DNA of 64,000 nt from Falsiroseomonas oleicola (GTDB taxonomy: Bacteria > Pseudomonadota > Alphaproteobacteria > Acetobacterales > Acetobacteraceae). Positions 25,856-35,101 of this stretch are shown here, piece after piece (within the stretch, counting starts at the first letter, position 1; every line of letters begins with the position of its first letter). Location: positions 263,115-327,114 of the forward strand of contig NZ_JAERQM010000006.1 of assembly GCF_019029495.1 (NCBI RefSeq), written 5' to 3'. The position numbers were made by a program, and so were the translations under genes. The notes below the pieces were generated by a model that had not been told where the DNA came from, searched no databases, and worked only from the letters and a program-made list of their open reading frames with translations.

Positions 25856-28063
25856 ATGCAGCTTTTGCCCGCCGACCATGCCGCCCAGCTCGCCGCCGAA
25901 TTCGGCCTGAAACCGGACGAGTATGAGCGGCTGCTGGCCATCCTCGGCCGCTCCCCTTCCCGCACCGAACTGGGCATCTTCTCGGTCATGTGGAGCGAGC
26001 ATTGCTCCTACAAATCCTCCCGCATCTGGCTGAAGACCCTGCCGACCAAGGCCCCCTGGGTGATCCATGGGCCGGGCGAGAATGCGGGGGTGATCGACAT
26101 CGGCGACGGGCTGGCCGCCATCTTCAAGATGGAAAGCCACAACCACCCGAGCTTCATCGAGCCCTATCAGGGCGCCGCCACCGGCGTCGGCGGCATTCTC
26201 CGGGATGTCTTCACCATGGGGGCGCGGCCGATCGCGAACCTCAATGCGCTGCGCTTCGGCATGCCGGATGCGCCGAAGATGAAGCGCGTCATCGATGGCG
26301 TGGTGCGCGGCATCGGCGGCTACGGCAATTGCGTCGGCGTGCCGACCGTGGGCGGGGAGGTGAATTTCCACCCGGCCTATAACGGCAATCCGCTGGTCAA
26401 TGCGATGACGGTGGGCATCGCGCCGCGCGACCGGATTTTCCTCAGTGCCGCCGCCGGACTTGGCAATTCCGTGGTCTATGTCGGCTCGAAGACGGGCCGC
26501 GACGGCATCCATGGCGCCACCATGGCCTCCACCGAATTCTCCGCCGATTCGGAGGAAAAGCGCCCGACCGTGCAGATCGGCGACCCCTTCACCGAGAAGC
26601 TGCTGATCGAGGCCTGCCTGGAGCTGATGGCGACCGACATGATCGTCGCCATCCAGGACATGGGTGCGGCCGGCCTGACCAGCTCTTCCGTCGAGATGGC
26701 GGGCAAGGGCGGCGTGGGCATCGAGCTGGTGATGGACAATGTCCCCCAGCGCGAGGTCGGCATGACGGCCTATGAGATGATGCTCTCCGAGTCCCAGGAG
26801 CGCATGCTGATGATCCTGAAGCCTGGCCGCGAGGCCGAGGCCGAGGCCATCTTCCACAAATGGGAGCTGGATTTCGCCGTCATCGGCCATCTGACCGACA
26901 CCGGCCGCATCGTCATCCGCCACAAGGGCGAGATCGAGGCCGATATCCCCCTCGCCCCGCTGGAATCCGAAGCGCCGCTGTACCGTCGCCCGACGGTGGA
27001 GACGCCGAAGCAGCCGGTGCTGGACGCCGCCGATATCGACGACCCCGCCGGCCCGCTGCCGGCGCTGGAGAAGCTTGTGGGCAGCCTCGACCTGTGCTCC
27101 CGCCGCTGGATCTGGGACCAGTATGACAGCACGGTGGGCGGCCAGACGGTGAAGCGCCCCGGTGGCGCCGATGCCGCCGTGGTGAAGCTGGAGGGCCTGA
27201 AGCGGGCCCTGGCCATGACCACCGACTGCACCCCGCGCTACTGCCAGGCCGATCCCGAGGTGGGCGGCGCCCAGGCGGTGGCGGAGGCCTGGCGCAACCT
27301 GACCGCGGTCGGCGCCCTGCCGCTGGCCGTCACCGACAACATGAACTTCGGCAATCCCGAAAAGCCCGAGATCATGGGCCAGTTCGCCGCCGCCGTGCGC
27401 GGCATGGGGGCCGCCTGCCTCGCGCTCGACTTCCCGGTCGTGAGCGGCAATGTCTCGCTCTACAACGAGACCCAGGGCCGCGGCATCCTGCCCACCCCCG
27501 CCATCGGCGGCGTCGGCGTGCTGGAGGATGCGGTCCAGGCGGTGGGCCTTGCCCTGCAACCCGGCCTCGACCTGGTGCTGATCGGGGAGACCCGCGGCTG
27601 GCTCGGCCAGTCGATCTGGCTGCGCGAGATCGCGGGGCGGGAGGAAGGGGCGCCGCCGCCGGTCGACCTCGCGGTGGAGCGCCGCAATGGCGATTTCGTC
27701 CGTGGCCGCATCCTGGCCGGCGAAGTGGTCGCCTGCCACGACCTGGCCGATGGCGGGCTGCTGGTGGCCGTGGCGGAAATGGCGATGGGCGGCGGCGTCG
27801 GTGCCACCCTGTCCGCACCGCCCGTCGGCATCGCCCCGCATGGCTGGTGGTTCGGTGAGGACCAGGCGCGCTACATCCTGGCGGTGCGCGATGGCGCGGC
27901 AATGCTGGCCGCGGCCCAGGCGGCCGGCGTTCCGGCCATGGAGCTCGGCCATAGCGGCGGCGGGGACTTGGTTCTTGGCGACGGCTCCTCCATATCCGTG
28001 GCGAAGCTGGTCGTCGCCCATGAGGCGACGCTGCCGGCGCTGATGCAGGGGGAGGCAGCCTGA
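25856..28063 (+). CDS. purL: phosphoribosylformylglycinamidine synthase subunit PurL
   Basis: The 735-residue short-form PurL needs separate PurS and PurQ, which are both encoded just upstream. Signatures: [16 protein letters not shown] near the N-terminus, [23 protein letters not shown] for ATP binding, and the second AIRS-like half with [28 protein letters not shown] lies about 12 bases before the ATG, and [18 protein letters not shown] is a plausible N-terminus. The TGA stop overlaps the bolA ATG. Confidence 0.95.
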   Translation: MQLLPADHAAQLAAEFGLKPDEYERLLAILGRSPSRTELGIFSVMWSEHCSYKSSRIWLKTLPTKAPWVIHGPGENAGVIDIGDGLAAIFKMESHNHPSFIEPYQGAATGVGGILRDVFTMGARPIANLNALRFGMPDAPKMKRVIDGVVRGIGGYGNCVGVPTVGGEVNFHPAYNGNPLVNAMTVGIAPRDRIFLSAAAGLGNSVVYVGSKTGRDGIHGATMASTEFSADSEEKRPTVQIGDPFTEKLLIEACLELMATDMIVAIQDMGAAGLTSSSVEMAGKGGVGIELVMDNVPQREVGMTAYEMMLSESQERMLMILKPGREAEAEAIFHKWELDFAVIGHLTDTGRIVIRHKGEIEADIPLAPLESEAPLYRRPTVETPKQPVLDAADIDDPAGPLPALEKLVGSLDLCSRRWIWDQYDSTVGGQTVKRPGGADAAVVKLEGLKRALAMTTDCTPRYCQADPEVGGAQAVAEAWRNLTAVGALPLAVTDNMNFGNPEKPEIMGQFAAAVRGMGAACLALDFPVVSGNVSLYNETQGRGILPTPAIGGVGVLEDAVQAVGLALQPGLDLVLIGETRGWLGQSIWLREIAGREEGAPPPVDLAVERRNGDFVRGRILAGEVVACHDLADGGLLVAVAEMAMGGGVGATLSAPPVGIAPHGWWFGEDQARYILAVRDGAAMLAAAQAAGVPAMELGHSGGGDLVLGDGSSISVAKLVVAHEATLPALMQGEAA

Positions 28064-28296
28064 TGGCGATGGATGCGGCGGAAATCGAGGCCTTCATCAA
28101 GGCCGCCCTGCCCGACGCCGTGGTGACGATCGAGGATCTGGCGGGGGATGGCGACCATTACGCCGCCACCGTGGTCTCCTCGGCCTTCAAGGGCCTCAGC
28201 CGCGTGAAGCAGCACCAGATCGTCTATGCCGCCCTGCAGGGCCGGATGGGGGGTGCGCTGCACGCCCTGGCCTTGCAGACTTCCGCCCCCGAGTAA
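28063..28296 (+). CDS. BolA family protein
   Basis: The 77-residue protein has the BolA/YrbA fold. It includes [39 protein letters not shown], where the invariant His in VKQHQ can help bind a 2Fe-2S cluster with a monothiol glutaredoxin. The glutaredoxin gene follows after 25 bases, the standard alphaproteobacterial pairing. The start overlaps the purL stop by one base (TGATG). Confidence 0.92.
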   Translation: MAMDAAEIEAFIKAALPDAVVTIEDLAGDGDHYAATVVSSAFKGLSRVKQHQIVYAALQGRMGGALHALALQTSAPE

Positions 28297-28321
28297 CCTC
28301 TCCGACCAGGGACCCCGTGCC

Positions 28322-28660
28322 ATGAGCAATCCCGTTTTCGACCGCATCCAGGCCGACATCGCCGCCAATCCGGTGGTGCTCTACATGAAGGGCACGCCGG
28401 TCTTCCCGCAATGCGGCTTCTCCGCCCGCGTGGTGCAGATCCTGTCCCATGTCGGCGTGCCCTTCAAAGGCGTGAATGTGCTGGAGGACATGGAGGTCCG
28501 AGAGGGCATCAAGGCCTTCGCCAACTGGCCGACCATCCCGCAGCTCTATGTGAAGGGCGAATTCGTCGGCGGCTGCGACATCATCACCGAGATGTTCCAG
28601 TCCGGTGAGCTGCAGACGCTGATGGAAGACAATGGCGTGATGCCGAAGGCGACGGCCTGA
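28322..28660 (+). CDS. grxD: monothiol glutaredoxin (Grx4/GrxD type)
   Basis: The 112-residue monothiol glutaredoxin takes part in iron-sulfur cluster carriage with BolA. The active site is [12 protein letters not shown] (a CGFS motif), followed by [30 protein letters not shown] for glutathione binding. It is co-transcribed with the BolA gene. Confidence 0.95.
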   Translation: MSNPVFDRIQADIAANPVVLYMKGTPVFPQCGFSARVVQILSHVGVPFKGVNVLEDMEVREGIKAFANWPTIPQLYVKGEFVGGCDIITEMFQSGELQTLMEDNGVMPKATA

Positions 28661-28688
28661 CGCCTTGCCTGGCGGAAACGCTGGACAT

Positions 28689-29558
28689 ATGCCGGCTGGG
28701 CTTGCGGAGGCGGATGTGGCGTGCGGCGGGCAGCTTCTGGTCGATGGCCAGCGGCTTGTCCCCTTCCTGGCTGAGCCGGCCCATCTCGCTTTCGCGGTCA
28801 ACCTGCCGATCGATCGGCTTGTCTGGGCTGGTGCCGCGCCGCTCGCGGCCCTGCGGCTGATCCGTTCGGAGGGTGTGGCGGATATCGCGCTGAGGGGTGG
28901 CGAGCCGGATCTCGCGCACGCTTCCCTGCTGCGCGCGGCCACGGGCCGGGCGGTGCTGGTGGCCGAGCCATCCGTGGTGGGGGCCGGCTCCGGCGACCAT
29001 ATCATGTTCCTGAGCGGCGATTCACGCCCCAAGGACGCGCATTTCGGGCCGCTGGTGCGCCAGTCCCTTTTCCCCTTCTTCGACCACGACTTCCATACCG
29101 AGGGCGCCCAATCCGGCATCCCGCCCGACCAGGCCCTGCCGCGCAGTTTTGCGGAACGGCAGGAATGGCTTACCGGCGTGCTGGAGGGCTGCGCCGATCC
29201 GGGCCGGCTGATCCTGATGGGGCGCTCCTCCGGCGCCCGGATTGCCAGCACCCTGGCCGATCTGCGGCCCGTGCGCGGCCTGGTCTGCCTCGGCTATCCC
29301 TTCCGCCAGCCAGGGCGGCCGGATGACCCGTCGCGCTACACCCACCTGCCGCATCTGCGCACGCCCACCCTCATCATCCAGGGCAGTCGCGACCCCTATG
29401 GCGGCGATGACGTGCCGGAGCGCTATCCCCTCGCCCCACGGACCGAGCTGGTCATCCTGGACACGGACCACGGCTTCCGGACGGACGCGGCTGGCTGGGA
29501 GAGAGTGGGACGTGAAATCCTGCTGTTCCTGGGACATTGCTGCCCGATTCCCGAATAG
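28689..29558 (+). CDS. alpha/beta-hydrolase family protein (KAN-type)
   Basis: The 289-residue protein's second half is an alpha/beta hydrolase. The nucleophile elbow is LILMGRSSGARIASTLADL (Ser in G-R-S-S-G), the acid region lies near TPTLIIQGSRDPYGG, and the catalytic His is in LDTDHGFRTD. GLVCLGYPFRQPGRPD matches the KANL3/TEX30-type branch. The first 100 residues are not recognisable as part of this fold, so this may be a fusion or a divergent cap. TTG 28665 is a possible longer start. Confidence 0.7.
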   Translation: MPAGLAEADVACGGQLLVDGQRLVPFLAEPAHLAFAVNLPIDRLVWAGAAPLAALRLIRSEGVADIALRGGEPDLAHASLLRAATGRAVLVAEPSVVGAGSGDHIMFLSGDSRPKDAHFGPLVRQSLFPFFDHDFHTEGAQSGIPPDQALPRSFAERQEWLTGVLEGCADPGRLILMGRSSGARIASTLADLRPVRGLVCLGYPFRQPGRPDDPSRYTHLPHLRTPTLIIQGSRDPYGGDDVPERYPLAPRTELVILDTDHGFRTDAAGWERVGREILLFLGHCCPIPE

Positions 29559-29942
29559 GGGCTCTCCCATACGAAAAGGGCGGGGTCTTGCGACCTCGCC
29601 CTTGAACACTCCGGCTTCGGAGGTAGTTGGCCAATGACATGGATGCCAGGCCTTCGTCCGCTCCCCGTAGTTGGGGACCGGAACGGTGCTGCGGAGCTGC
29701 CCGCCCGTTGCTGGGGCTGACCAAGGGAGGCACCACCGCGCCAGCGCAGGGGCTTCCTGTCGGGCGGTGGGCAGAGGCCCGGCCACCATCCGCCCAGCCC
29801 CACCGGGCCGCCGGGGGACACCCCTGGGGTCACGCATCGAAGGGGGGTGGGGTACGCCGGCGGGAGGGGGGAAATGTCGTGCGGAGCCCCTATGGATGGG
29901 GGCCTCGAAAATTCACAACAAAAATTCAGCCGACCTGAAGTA
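29559..29942. other. 384-base intergenic region with stem-loops
   Basis: No gene is convincing here and no tRNA cloverleaf was found. The left part holds two adjacent hairpins (29576-29603 and 29609-29622). The rest is GC-rich with G runs, then turns AT-rich at 29905-29935 just before the stop of the convergent abortive-infection gene. It is the left boundary of an apparent insertion next to rpsD. Confidence 0.5.
29576..29603 (+). terminator. stem-loop terminator candidate after the hydrolase gene
   Basis: The arms AAGGGCGGGGTC and GACCTCGCCCTT pair over 12 bases with one mismatch around a TTGC loop, 17 bases after the hydrolase stop codon. A smaller CTCCG/CGGAG hairpin follows at 29609-29622. 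No T run follows, so the element may act as a Rho-dependent or bidirectional end. Confidence 0.5.
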
Positions 29943-30815
29943 TCAGGCCCGCCCTGCCGACCTCCGATCCTCTATCGCCTGCCATGCCTCCAGAAGAAAC
30001 ACCGTGAGCGCCAAGGAGGCATTGACGGCAAGGCGCGCATGCCGGGGCTCAATCCGGTAGGAGCGGGCAAGCTCTGGCCGCATTGCATGCGCCCTGCTCT
30101 TGTCGTCCCGAAGACCTTGGAGGCCGTCCACCATTGCAGCCATAGCGCCTGCGATCTTCTTCAGGTCACCATCCGGCATGGCCGCTGGGTCAGCGTTGAT
30201 GGCGGGCTTCAAGATGGTCCACAGGGTGTTCACGGTTCGGTTCGCTGGGGGAGACAGGCCCATGCCCGCGATCATCTCGCCCATGACGCCTTCGACGATG
30301 TTGGCGGCTGCGGATAGGGCATCGCGTGGGTGGCCCGCCGCGCGGACAGCAAGGGTCGCGAACTCCGCCTCTAAGGCTGGAAGGTCGCGGGTCTTGATGA
30401 GGTCAGACAACTGCCTGGACGCCACAGCCACCCCGCCCCGCGCCAATTGGCCGTTGCCCAGGTAGGTGAAGCCGGCCTTGGTCAGAGCTGCCAGGACGCG
30501 CTTGCGGCCTTCGTCGCGCGCTTTGCGGGGATCGACTGAGGCAGGCGACCACATGGCCAAGCGCCTCGCCGCTTCGTCGGTCAGTGCGTCTTCCTCAAGG
30601 ATTTCTTGAAGGAGAAGCCCGAGGACTGCGGGCGCCGCGTCCCCCATCTCGTCCCGGATGCGCCGCAGCCACGCTTCGCATTTGGCCGGTTTGGCGCCTT
30701 CGGGCTTCTCGCCCGGGGCACCAGCCTCAAGGAACAGGAGGTCGAGCTGGTTGTGGGTGTACCGATCCGCCAGCACGGCCGCGACAACCGCAATGAGCTG
30801 AGGCGGGAACGACAT
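29943..30815 (-). CDS. probable abortive-infection (AbiJ-like, Abi C-terminal domain) protein
   Basis: The 290-residue protein starts at MSFPPQLIAVVAAVLADRY, an Abi-type N-terminal helical region. It ends in a domain resembling the Abi C-terminus: NRTVNTLWTILKPAI, then KKIAGAMAAMVDGLQGLRD, and finally SLALTVFLLEAWQAI. In other members the segment after the repeated helix carries an R-x3-SHG-type motif; here the place is taken by RDDKSRAHAMRP. An upstream in-frame ATG (30896) would run through G-rich repeats and is less likely. The gene separates rpsD from the glutaredoxin/hydrolase region and is likely acquired. The role in phage defence is inferred. Confidence 0.6.
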   Translation of the reverse strand: MSFPPQLIAVVAAVLADRYTHNQLDLLFLEAGAPGEKPEGAKPAKCEAWLRRIRDEMGDAAPAVLGLLLQEILEEDALTDEAARRLAMWSPASVDPRKARDEGRKRVLAALTKAGFTYLGNGQLARGGVAVASRQLSDLIKTRDLPALEAEFATLAVRAAGHPRDALSAAANIVEGVMGEMIAGMGLSPPANRTVNTLWTILKPAINADPAAMPDGDLKKIAGAMAAMVDGLQGLRDDKSRAHAMRPELARSYRIEPRHARLAVNASLALTVFLLEAWQAIEDRRSAGRA

Positions 30816-30836
30816 GCCGGGGAGCTTCCCGAGGCC

Positions 30837-30870
30837 GTGAGGGGGACACCGTGAGGGGTGGCGTGAGGGG
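30837..30870. repeat. three GTGAGGGG direct repeats upstream of the Abi-type gene
   Basis: GTGAGGGG occurs at 30837, 30851 and 30863, spaced 14 and 12 bases apart, just 22 bases upstream of the Abi-type start codon. Near-helical spacing of short repeats at a promoter suggests an operator for autoregulation, but no binding protein is known. Confidence 0.4.
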
Positions 30871-30903
30871 GAGCGCCAATGGCTCAACCCTCGCAAGATA
30901 TTG

Positions 30904-30929
30904 AAAAGGCGGAGCTTTCAGGCCCCGCC
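30904..30929 (-). terminator. rpsD intrinsic terminator
   Basis: On the reverse strand the arms GGCGGGGC and GCTCCGCC form an 8-base stem with one mismatch and a 6-base loop, followed immediately by TTTT. It begins 10 bases after the rpsD stop codon. Confidence 0.75.
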
Positions 30930-30938
30930 TCGTTAGCC

Positions 30939-31556
30939 TCAGCGCGAGTAGAACTCGACCACCAGGTTCGGTTCCATCTGCACCGGATACGGCACGTCGC
31001 TCAGCTTCGGCGCGCGCAGGATGCGGCCGCGCATCGCGCGGTGGTCGATCTCGATGTATTCCGGCACGTCGCGCTCGCCGGACTGGGCGGCGTCCAGCAC
31101 GCAGGTGAGCTGCTTGGACTTGTCCTTCACCTCGATCACATCCGTGTCCTTCACCAGGTAGGACGGGATGTTCAGGCGCTTGCCGTTCACCAGCACATGG
31201 CCATGGTTCACGAACTGGCGCGCGGCGAAGGGCGTCACCGCCAGCTTCATGCGGTAGATGATGGTGTCGAGCCGGCGCTCCAGGATCTCGATCAGGTTCT
31301 CCGAGGTGTCGCCCTTACGGCGCACGGCTTCCTCGTAGTACTTGCGGAACTGCTTCTCGCCGATGTTGCCGTAGTAGCCCTTCAGCTTCTGCTTCGCCAT
31401 CAGCTGCACGCCGAAGTCGGTCGGCTTCTGCTTGCGGCGCTGCCCGTGCTGGCCGGGGCCGTATTCGCGCTTGGCGATCGGGGACTTCGCACGGCCCCAG
31501 AGGTTCACGCCGAGGCGGCGGTTGATCTTGTACTTGCTTTCTGCGCGCTTGGTCAT
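30939..31556 (-). CDS. rpsD: 30S ribosomal protein S4
   Basis: The 205-residue primary 16S rRNA-binding protein has the S4 RNA-binding domain: [15 protein letters not shown], then [24 protein letters not shown]. The N-terminus [21 protein letters not shown] and [20 protein letters not shown] are typical of alphaproteobacterial S4. It lacks the four-Cys zinc knuckle of some lineages. It stands alone with its own terminator. Confidence 0.97.
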   Translation of the reverse strand: MTKRAESKYKINRRLGVNLWGRAKSPIAKREYGPGQHGQRRKQKPTDFGVQLMAKQKLKGYYGNIGEKQFRKYYEEAVRRKGDTSENLIEILERRLDTIIYRMKLAVTPFAARQFVNHGHVLVNGKRLNIPSYLVKDTDVIEVKDKSKQLTCVLDAAQSGERDVPEYIEIDHRAMRGRILRAPKLSDVPYPVQMEPNLVVEFYSR

Positions 31557-31773
31557 GCGCTTCTCCTGCCCGGCACCCGTGGGGGTTGCCGGTTCTTACT
31601 TGTGCCGGCACCCTTGAAGGCATCGCGGCGGGTTGTCCCGGTAGGCCCAAGGCCAGCATGGCCAAGGGCGGGCGCAGGCCCCGAAGGCCTGTCCGCGTTC
31701 CCGGAAGTGCGGCGCCTATAGGGGGCCGGCGGGCGGCTTGTCAAACCCGCCTTACCTCCCCTACTTCGCCCGC

Positions 31774-31974
31774 ATGGTCACACGCGAAGACATCCTGATT
31801 CTCGGCCTGACCGCGGGTGTGGTCGGCAGCCTTGTGGGCGGCATGATGCTGGGCATCGGCCTCGGCTTGGTCATCGGCGGCCAGCATCTCGGCTGGCTGA
31901 TGGTGCTGCCCGCCGCGCCCGTCGCCGGCATGATCGGCTATGTGCAGGCGCGCCGGCTGGCGAAGCGCCTGTGA
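31774..31974 (+). CDS. small two-span membrane protein
   Basis: The 66-residue protein is made of two Gly-rich hydrophobic helices (LGLTAGVVGSLVGGMMLGIG and LGWLMVLPAAPVAGMIGYV) and a basic tail (QARRLAKRL), so the C-terminus should face the cytoplasm. An upstream alternative start exists at 31738. No family is recognised. Its stop codon touches the end of the convergent TctC gene. Confidence 0.6.
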   Translation: MVTREDILILGLTAGVVGSLVGGMMLGIGLGLVIGGQHLGWLMVLPAAPVAGMIGYVQARRLAKRL

Positions 31975-32946
31975 TCAGTCGGGCGTGATGCCCGCCGCCC
32001 GGATCAGCCGCGCCTTATAGGCCAGGTCCTGCTGCAGGAAGGCGGCGGTCGCCTCCGGGGTCGCGGCATGCACCGTGTAGCCCGCCGGCAGCAGATGCCG
32101 GTCCCGCACCGTCGGCGCCGCCATGGCGGTGGCGATGTCGCGCTGGATGCGGCTGAGCAGGGCGGCCGGGGTGCCGGCGGGGGCGAAGGCGCCGAACCAG
32201 GTGCGCGGGTCGATATCGTCGAAGCCCGCCTCGGCCAGGGTCGGCACGTCCGGCAGCGCCTCGAACCGCGTCGGCCGGCCGACCGCCAGCGCCCGCAGCG
32301 TGCCGGCGCGGATATGGCTGGCGCCGGAGGCGATGCCGGCCAGCGTCATCTGCACCTCCCCGGCCAGGGTCGCCAGCACCGCCGGCGTCAGGCCGCGATA
32401 GGGCACATGCACCATCTCGATCCTCTCCCGCGCCATCAGCGCGGCGAAGCAGAGATGCGGCTGGCTGGCGATGCCATAGGAGCCGAAGTTGAAATGCCCC
32501 GGCGCGGCGCGTGCCGCCGCCACCAGCTCCGCCATGCTGCGTGCCCCCACCGAGGGATGCACCAGCACCATCTGGTGCACATCCACCAGCAGGCTGACCG
32601 GCGCCAGGTCCTTCATCGGGTCATGCGGCAGGCCGCGGATCAGATGCGGATTCGAGGTGATGGAATTGTCCGCGGTGATCAGCAGCGTATGCCCATCCGG
32701 CGCCGCCTTGGCGACGATATCCGTGCCCGGCACGGTGGACCCGCCCGGGCGGTTGTCCACCACCACCGGCTGCCCCCAACCCGCCTGAAGCCGCTCTGCC
32801 AGGGCCCGCGCCAGCGCATCCAGCCCGCCACCCGGCGGGAAAGGGACCACGATGCGCACCTGCCGCGTCGGATAGTCGCTGCTTTGCGCCCGGGCCAGCG
32901 CCGGCATGGCGAGGCCGGCGAGCAAGGTGCGGCGGGACAGGCGCAT
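31975..32946 (-). CDS. Bug/TctC family periplasmic binding protein
   Basis: The 323-residue protein has a twin-arginine-like signal peptide (MRLSRRTLLAGLAMPALARAQ). Mature motifs include YPTRQVRIVVPFPPGGGLDALAR, VVDNRPGGSTVPGTDIVAKAAPDGHTLL and DVPTLAEAGFDD, the typical Bug pattern that holds a carboxylate through water molecules. No TctA or TctB membrane subunits are in the window, as is common for orphan Bug proteins. It is followed on the same strand by an alpha/beta hydrolase, with which it may share an operon. Confidence 0.92.
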   Translation of the reverse strand: MRLSRRTLLAGLAMPALARAQSSDYPTRQVRIVVPFPPGGGLDALARALAERLQAGWGQPVVVDNRPGGSTVPGTDIVAKAAPDGHTLLITADNSITSNPHLIRGLPHDPMKDLAPVSLLVDVHQMVLVHPSVGARSMAELVAAARAAPGHFNFGSYGIASQPHLCFAALMARERIEMVHVPYRGLTPAVLATLAGEVQMTLAGIASGASHIRAGTLRALAVGRPTRFEALPDVPTLAEAGFDDIDPRTWFGAFAPAGTPAALLSRIQRDIATAMAAPTVRDRHLLPAGYTVHAATPEATAAFLQQDLAYKARLIRAAGITPD

Positions 32947-32948
32947 GT

Positions 32949-33812
32949 TCAGTCTCCGAAAAAATGTCGGCGCAGAATGTCCAGCGTCCAGGCCGGGGCT
33001 TCAAGCTCCGGCAGATGGCCGATGGCGGGTGGCGTCAGGAAGACGGCGCCGGGGATCGCCTCGGCGATCGGGCGGCCGACCGTCTCCGGCGGGTTCACCA
33101 CGTCATCGGCGCCGCTGATGGCCAGCGTCGGCACGCGGATATGCGGCGCGAAATCGGCGATGACATCCACCCGGTCGGTGCAGCGCGCCGCCTGCATCAA
33201 CCCGCGCGGATGGGTCGCGGCGACCACGTTCTGCACCAATCCACGCACCAGCGGCCCGGCACCGGGCGAGACCAGGTTGCCCGAGCGCATCCGCGCCAGG
33301 GCGACGCTGCCCTGGGCCACGCTCGCCGCCCGCATCGCCAGCATGGCCGCCCGGCCCTCCTCCCCCTTCCAGCGCTGGCCGCGGGAGGTGCCCATCAGGG
33401 CCAGCTTCGCCACCCGCTCCGGATGCCGCGCCGCCAGGCAGGCGGCCAGCATCGAGCCGAAGGAGGATCCGGCAACGCAGACCGGCCCCCGCACGCCCAG
33501 CGCATCCAGCAGCGCCACCGCGACATCCGCATAGGCCTCGGCCGTTGGCGCCTCGGCGCCGAAACTGTCGGAGAGAAAATAGCCCGGCGCGTTCCAGGCG
33601 ATGACGCGCGCACGGTCAGAAAGCCCGGCCAGGGAAAAGCGCCAGCCCATGCTGTTGGCGCCGATGCCGTGCAGGCAGAGGATCGTCACCGGTCCCTCGC
33701 CGGCTTCCATATAGGACAGGCGCGGCCCCTCCAGCCCGAGTGCCGCCGCATCCACCTCGCAGAAGCGGGGGTCCGGCAGGGGTGGGATGGGCGTGCCGTC
33801 CGGATGGATCAT
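32949..33812 (-). CDS. alpha/beta-fold hydrolase
   Basis: The 287-residue enzyme has the oxyanion strand ILCLHGIGANSMGWRFSLAGL, the nucleophile in VCVAGSSFGSMLAACLAAR (G-S-S-F-G), an Asp in LAISGADDVVNPPE and a His in PAIGHLPELEAP. This is the layout of dienelactone or 3-oxoadipate enol-lactone hydrolase-like proteins; the substrate is not indicated. The ATG overlaps the end of trmJ, and the TctC gene follows after 2 bases. Confidence 0.85.
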   Translation of the reverse strand: MIHPDGTPIPPLPDPRFCEVDAAALGLEGPRLSYMEAGEGPVTILCLHGIGANSMGWRFSLAGLSDRARVIAWNAPGYFLSDSFGAEAPTAEAYADVAVALLDALGVRGPVCVAGSSFGSMLAACLAARHPERVAKLALMGTSRGQRWKGEEGRAAMLAMRAASVAQGSVALARMRSGNLVSPGAGPLVRGLVQNVVAATHPRGLMQAARCTDRVDVIADFAPHIRVPTLAISGADDVVNPPETVGRPIAEAIPGAVFLTPPAIGHLPELEAPAWTLDILRRHFFGD

Positions 33813-34651
33813 GCGCTGTCCTTCTCCGCCGCCTCATGCCAGGGCGGCAACGGGTCCTCGGCCGGGAAGCGGCCGCGCTGCATGCGGCCGGTGGAAAGCT
33901 CCGTCACCACGCCGTGCAGGGTGCGCAGCTCCTGCTCCGTCACCTCGCCGCGTTCGAACCAGTGGCGCAGGTTGCGGATCATGCCGGGACGCTTCGGCGG
34001 GTTGTGCAGGAAGCCGGAGGCATCCAGCTCCGCCACCAGCCGGCCGAGGAAATTCTCCAGCGCGCCCTTGGTGGCGACCGGTGTGCCATTGGTCAGGAAC
34101 TGGCGGGGCGGCGTGGTCTCGGCCGCCATCCACCATTCATAGGCCAGGATCATCACCGCCTGCGCCAGGTTCAGGGAGGTATGTTCCGGGTTCAGGGGAT
34201 AGCGGACCAGCGTGTCGCAATGGGACAGGTCCTCCGCCTCCAGCCCCGCACGTTCCGGGCCGAAGAGCACGGCGGCCCGCAGCCCCCGGCCGTTGATCTC
34301 GCGCAGATCGGCGGCGGCGGCGCGGGCATCACGCAACTGCACGATGGCGTAGCGCGGCCGCGGGCAGGTGCCCATCACCCGGTGGCAATCGGCGACGGCG
34401 GAGGCCACGTCCGGAAACACCTGCGCCGCATCCAATATGGCATCGGCGCCGGAGGCCGCGGGATAGGCATGCGGCTGCGGCCAGCCATCGCGCGGGGCCA
34501 CGATCCGCAGGTGGAACAGACCGCCATTGGCCATGGCGCGGGCCGTGGTGCCGATATTCATGGCCATCTGCGGCCGCACCAGCACCACGATGGGGCTCTC
34601 GCCCGGGGCCGGCGTCAGCACCGCGCCCCCTTCCCCACGCCCGCCCGTCAT
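33809..34651 (-). CDS. trmJ: TrmJ-like RNA 2'-O-methyltransferase (SPOUT family)
   Basis: The 280-residue protein has the SPOUT knot motifs: IVVLVRPQMAMNIGTTARAMANGG (motif 1), AAVLFGPERAGLEAEDLSHCD (motif 2) and YPLNPEHTSLNLAQAVMILAYE (motif 3), which bind S-adenosylmethionine. The C-terminal helical extension LENFLGRLVAELDAS fits TrmJ, which methylates position 32 of tRNAs. It overlaps the DUF305 gene at one end and the hydrolase at the other, each by 4 bases. Confidence 0.88.
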   Translation of the reverse strand: MTGGRGEGGAVLTPAPGESPIVVLVRPQMAMNIGTTARAMANGGLFHLRIVAPRDGWPQPHAYPAASGADAILDAAQVFPDVASAVADCHRVMGTCPRPRYAIVQLRDARAAAADLREINGRGLRAAVLFGPERAGLEAEDLSHCDTLVRYPLNPEHTSLNLAQAVMILAYEWWMAAETTPPRQFLTNGTPVATKGALENFLGRLVAELDASGFLHNPPKRPGMIRNLRHWFERGEVTEQELRTLHGVVTELSTGRMQRGRFPAEDPLPPWHEAAEKDSA

Positions 34652-35034
34652 CGCGTCGGTGGCGCGGTTCGGGCGAGGAAGGCGCGAAGCTGGGCGATCT
34701 CGGCCTCCTGCGCCCGGATGATGTCCTCGGCCAGCTTGCGCATCTCCGGCGTGGTGCCGTGGCGAAGCTGGATGCGGGCCATGGCGATGGCGCCCTCATG
34801 ATGCGGGATCATGCCGGCCGCGAAGTCGCGATCGGCATTGCCGGTGAAGGCGATGTCCATGTCGCGATGCATCCGCGCATTGGCGGCGCGGAACTCGGCG
34901 GTGCTGGCCGGCTCCGCCGCCTGTTGCGGGGCGCGCGGTGCCGGCGCGGCGTGGTGGCCGTGATGGCCCTGCTGGGCCAGGGCCGGCACGGTCAGGGCAA
35001 GGGAAAGCGCGGTGGCGATGGCAAGGCGGGGCAT
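34648..35034 (-). CDS. DUF305 domain-containing exported protein
   Basis: The 128-residue protein has a signal peptide (MPRLAIATALSLALTVPALAQQ), then a His-rich segment (GHHGHH), then the DUF305 four-helix bundle with DMDIAFTGNADRDFAAGMIPHHEGAIAMARIQL. The MIPHHxGAI motif probably binds metal such as copper. The start at 35034 gives a perfect signal peptide; longer upstream frames are antisense to cysS. Confidence 0.88.
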   Translation of the reverse strand: MPRLAIATALSLALTVPALAQQGHHGHHAAPAPRAPQQAAEPASTAEFRAANARMHRDMDIAFTGNADRDFAAGMIPHHEGAIAMARIQLRHGTTPEMRKLAEDIIRAQEAEIAQLRAFLARTAPPTR

Positions 35035-35101
35035 GTCCGATCCTCCTTCGATGGGGTCGGTCGGACAGATGGAACCTTGCCCCCGGGGGAAGGCAAGAGG
35101 G

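Noticed and set aside
29600-29930. tRNA or attachment site next to the Abi-type gene
   Set aside because: No acceptor stem, TTCGA loop or terminal CCA pattern could be aligned on either strand, and no direct repeat flanks the gene.
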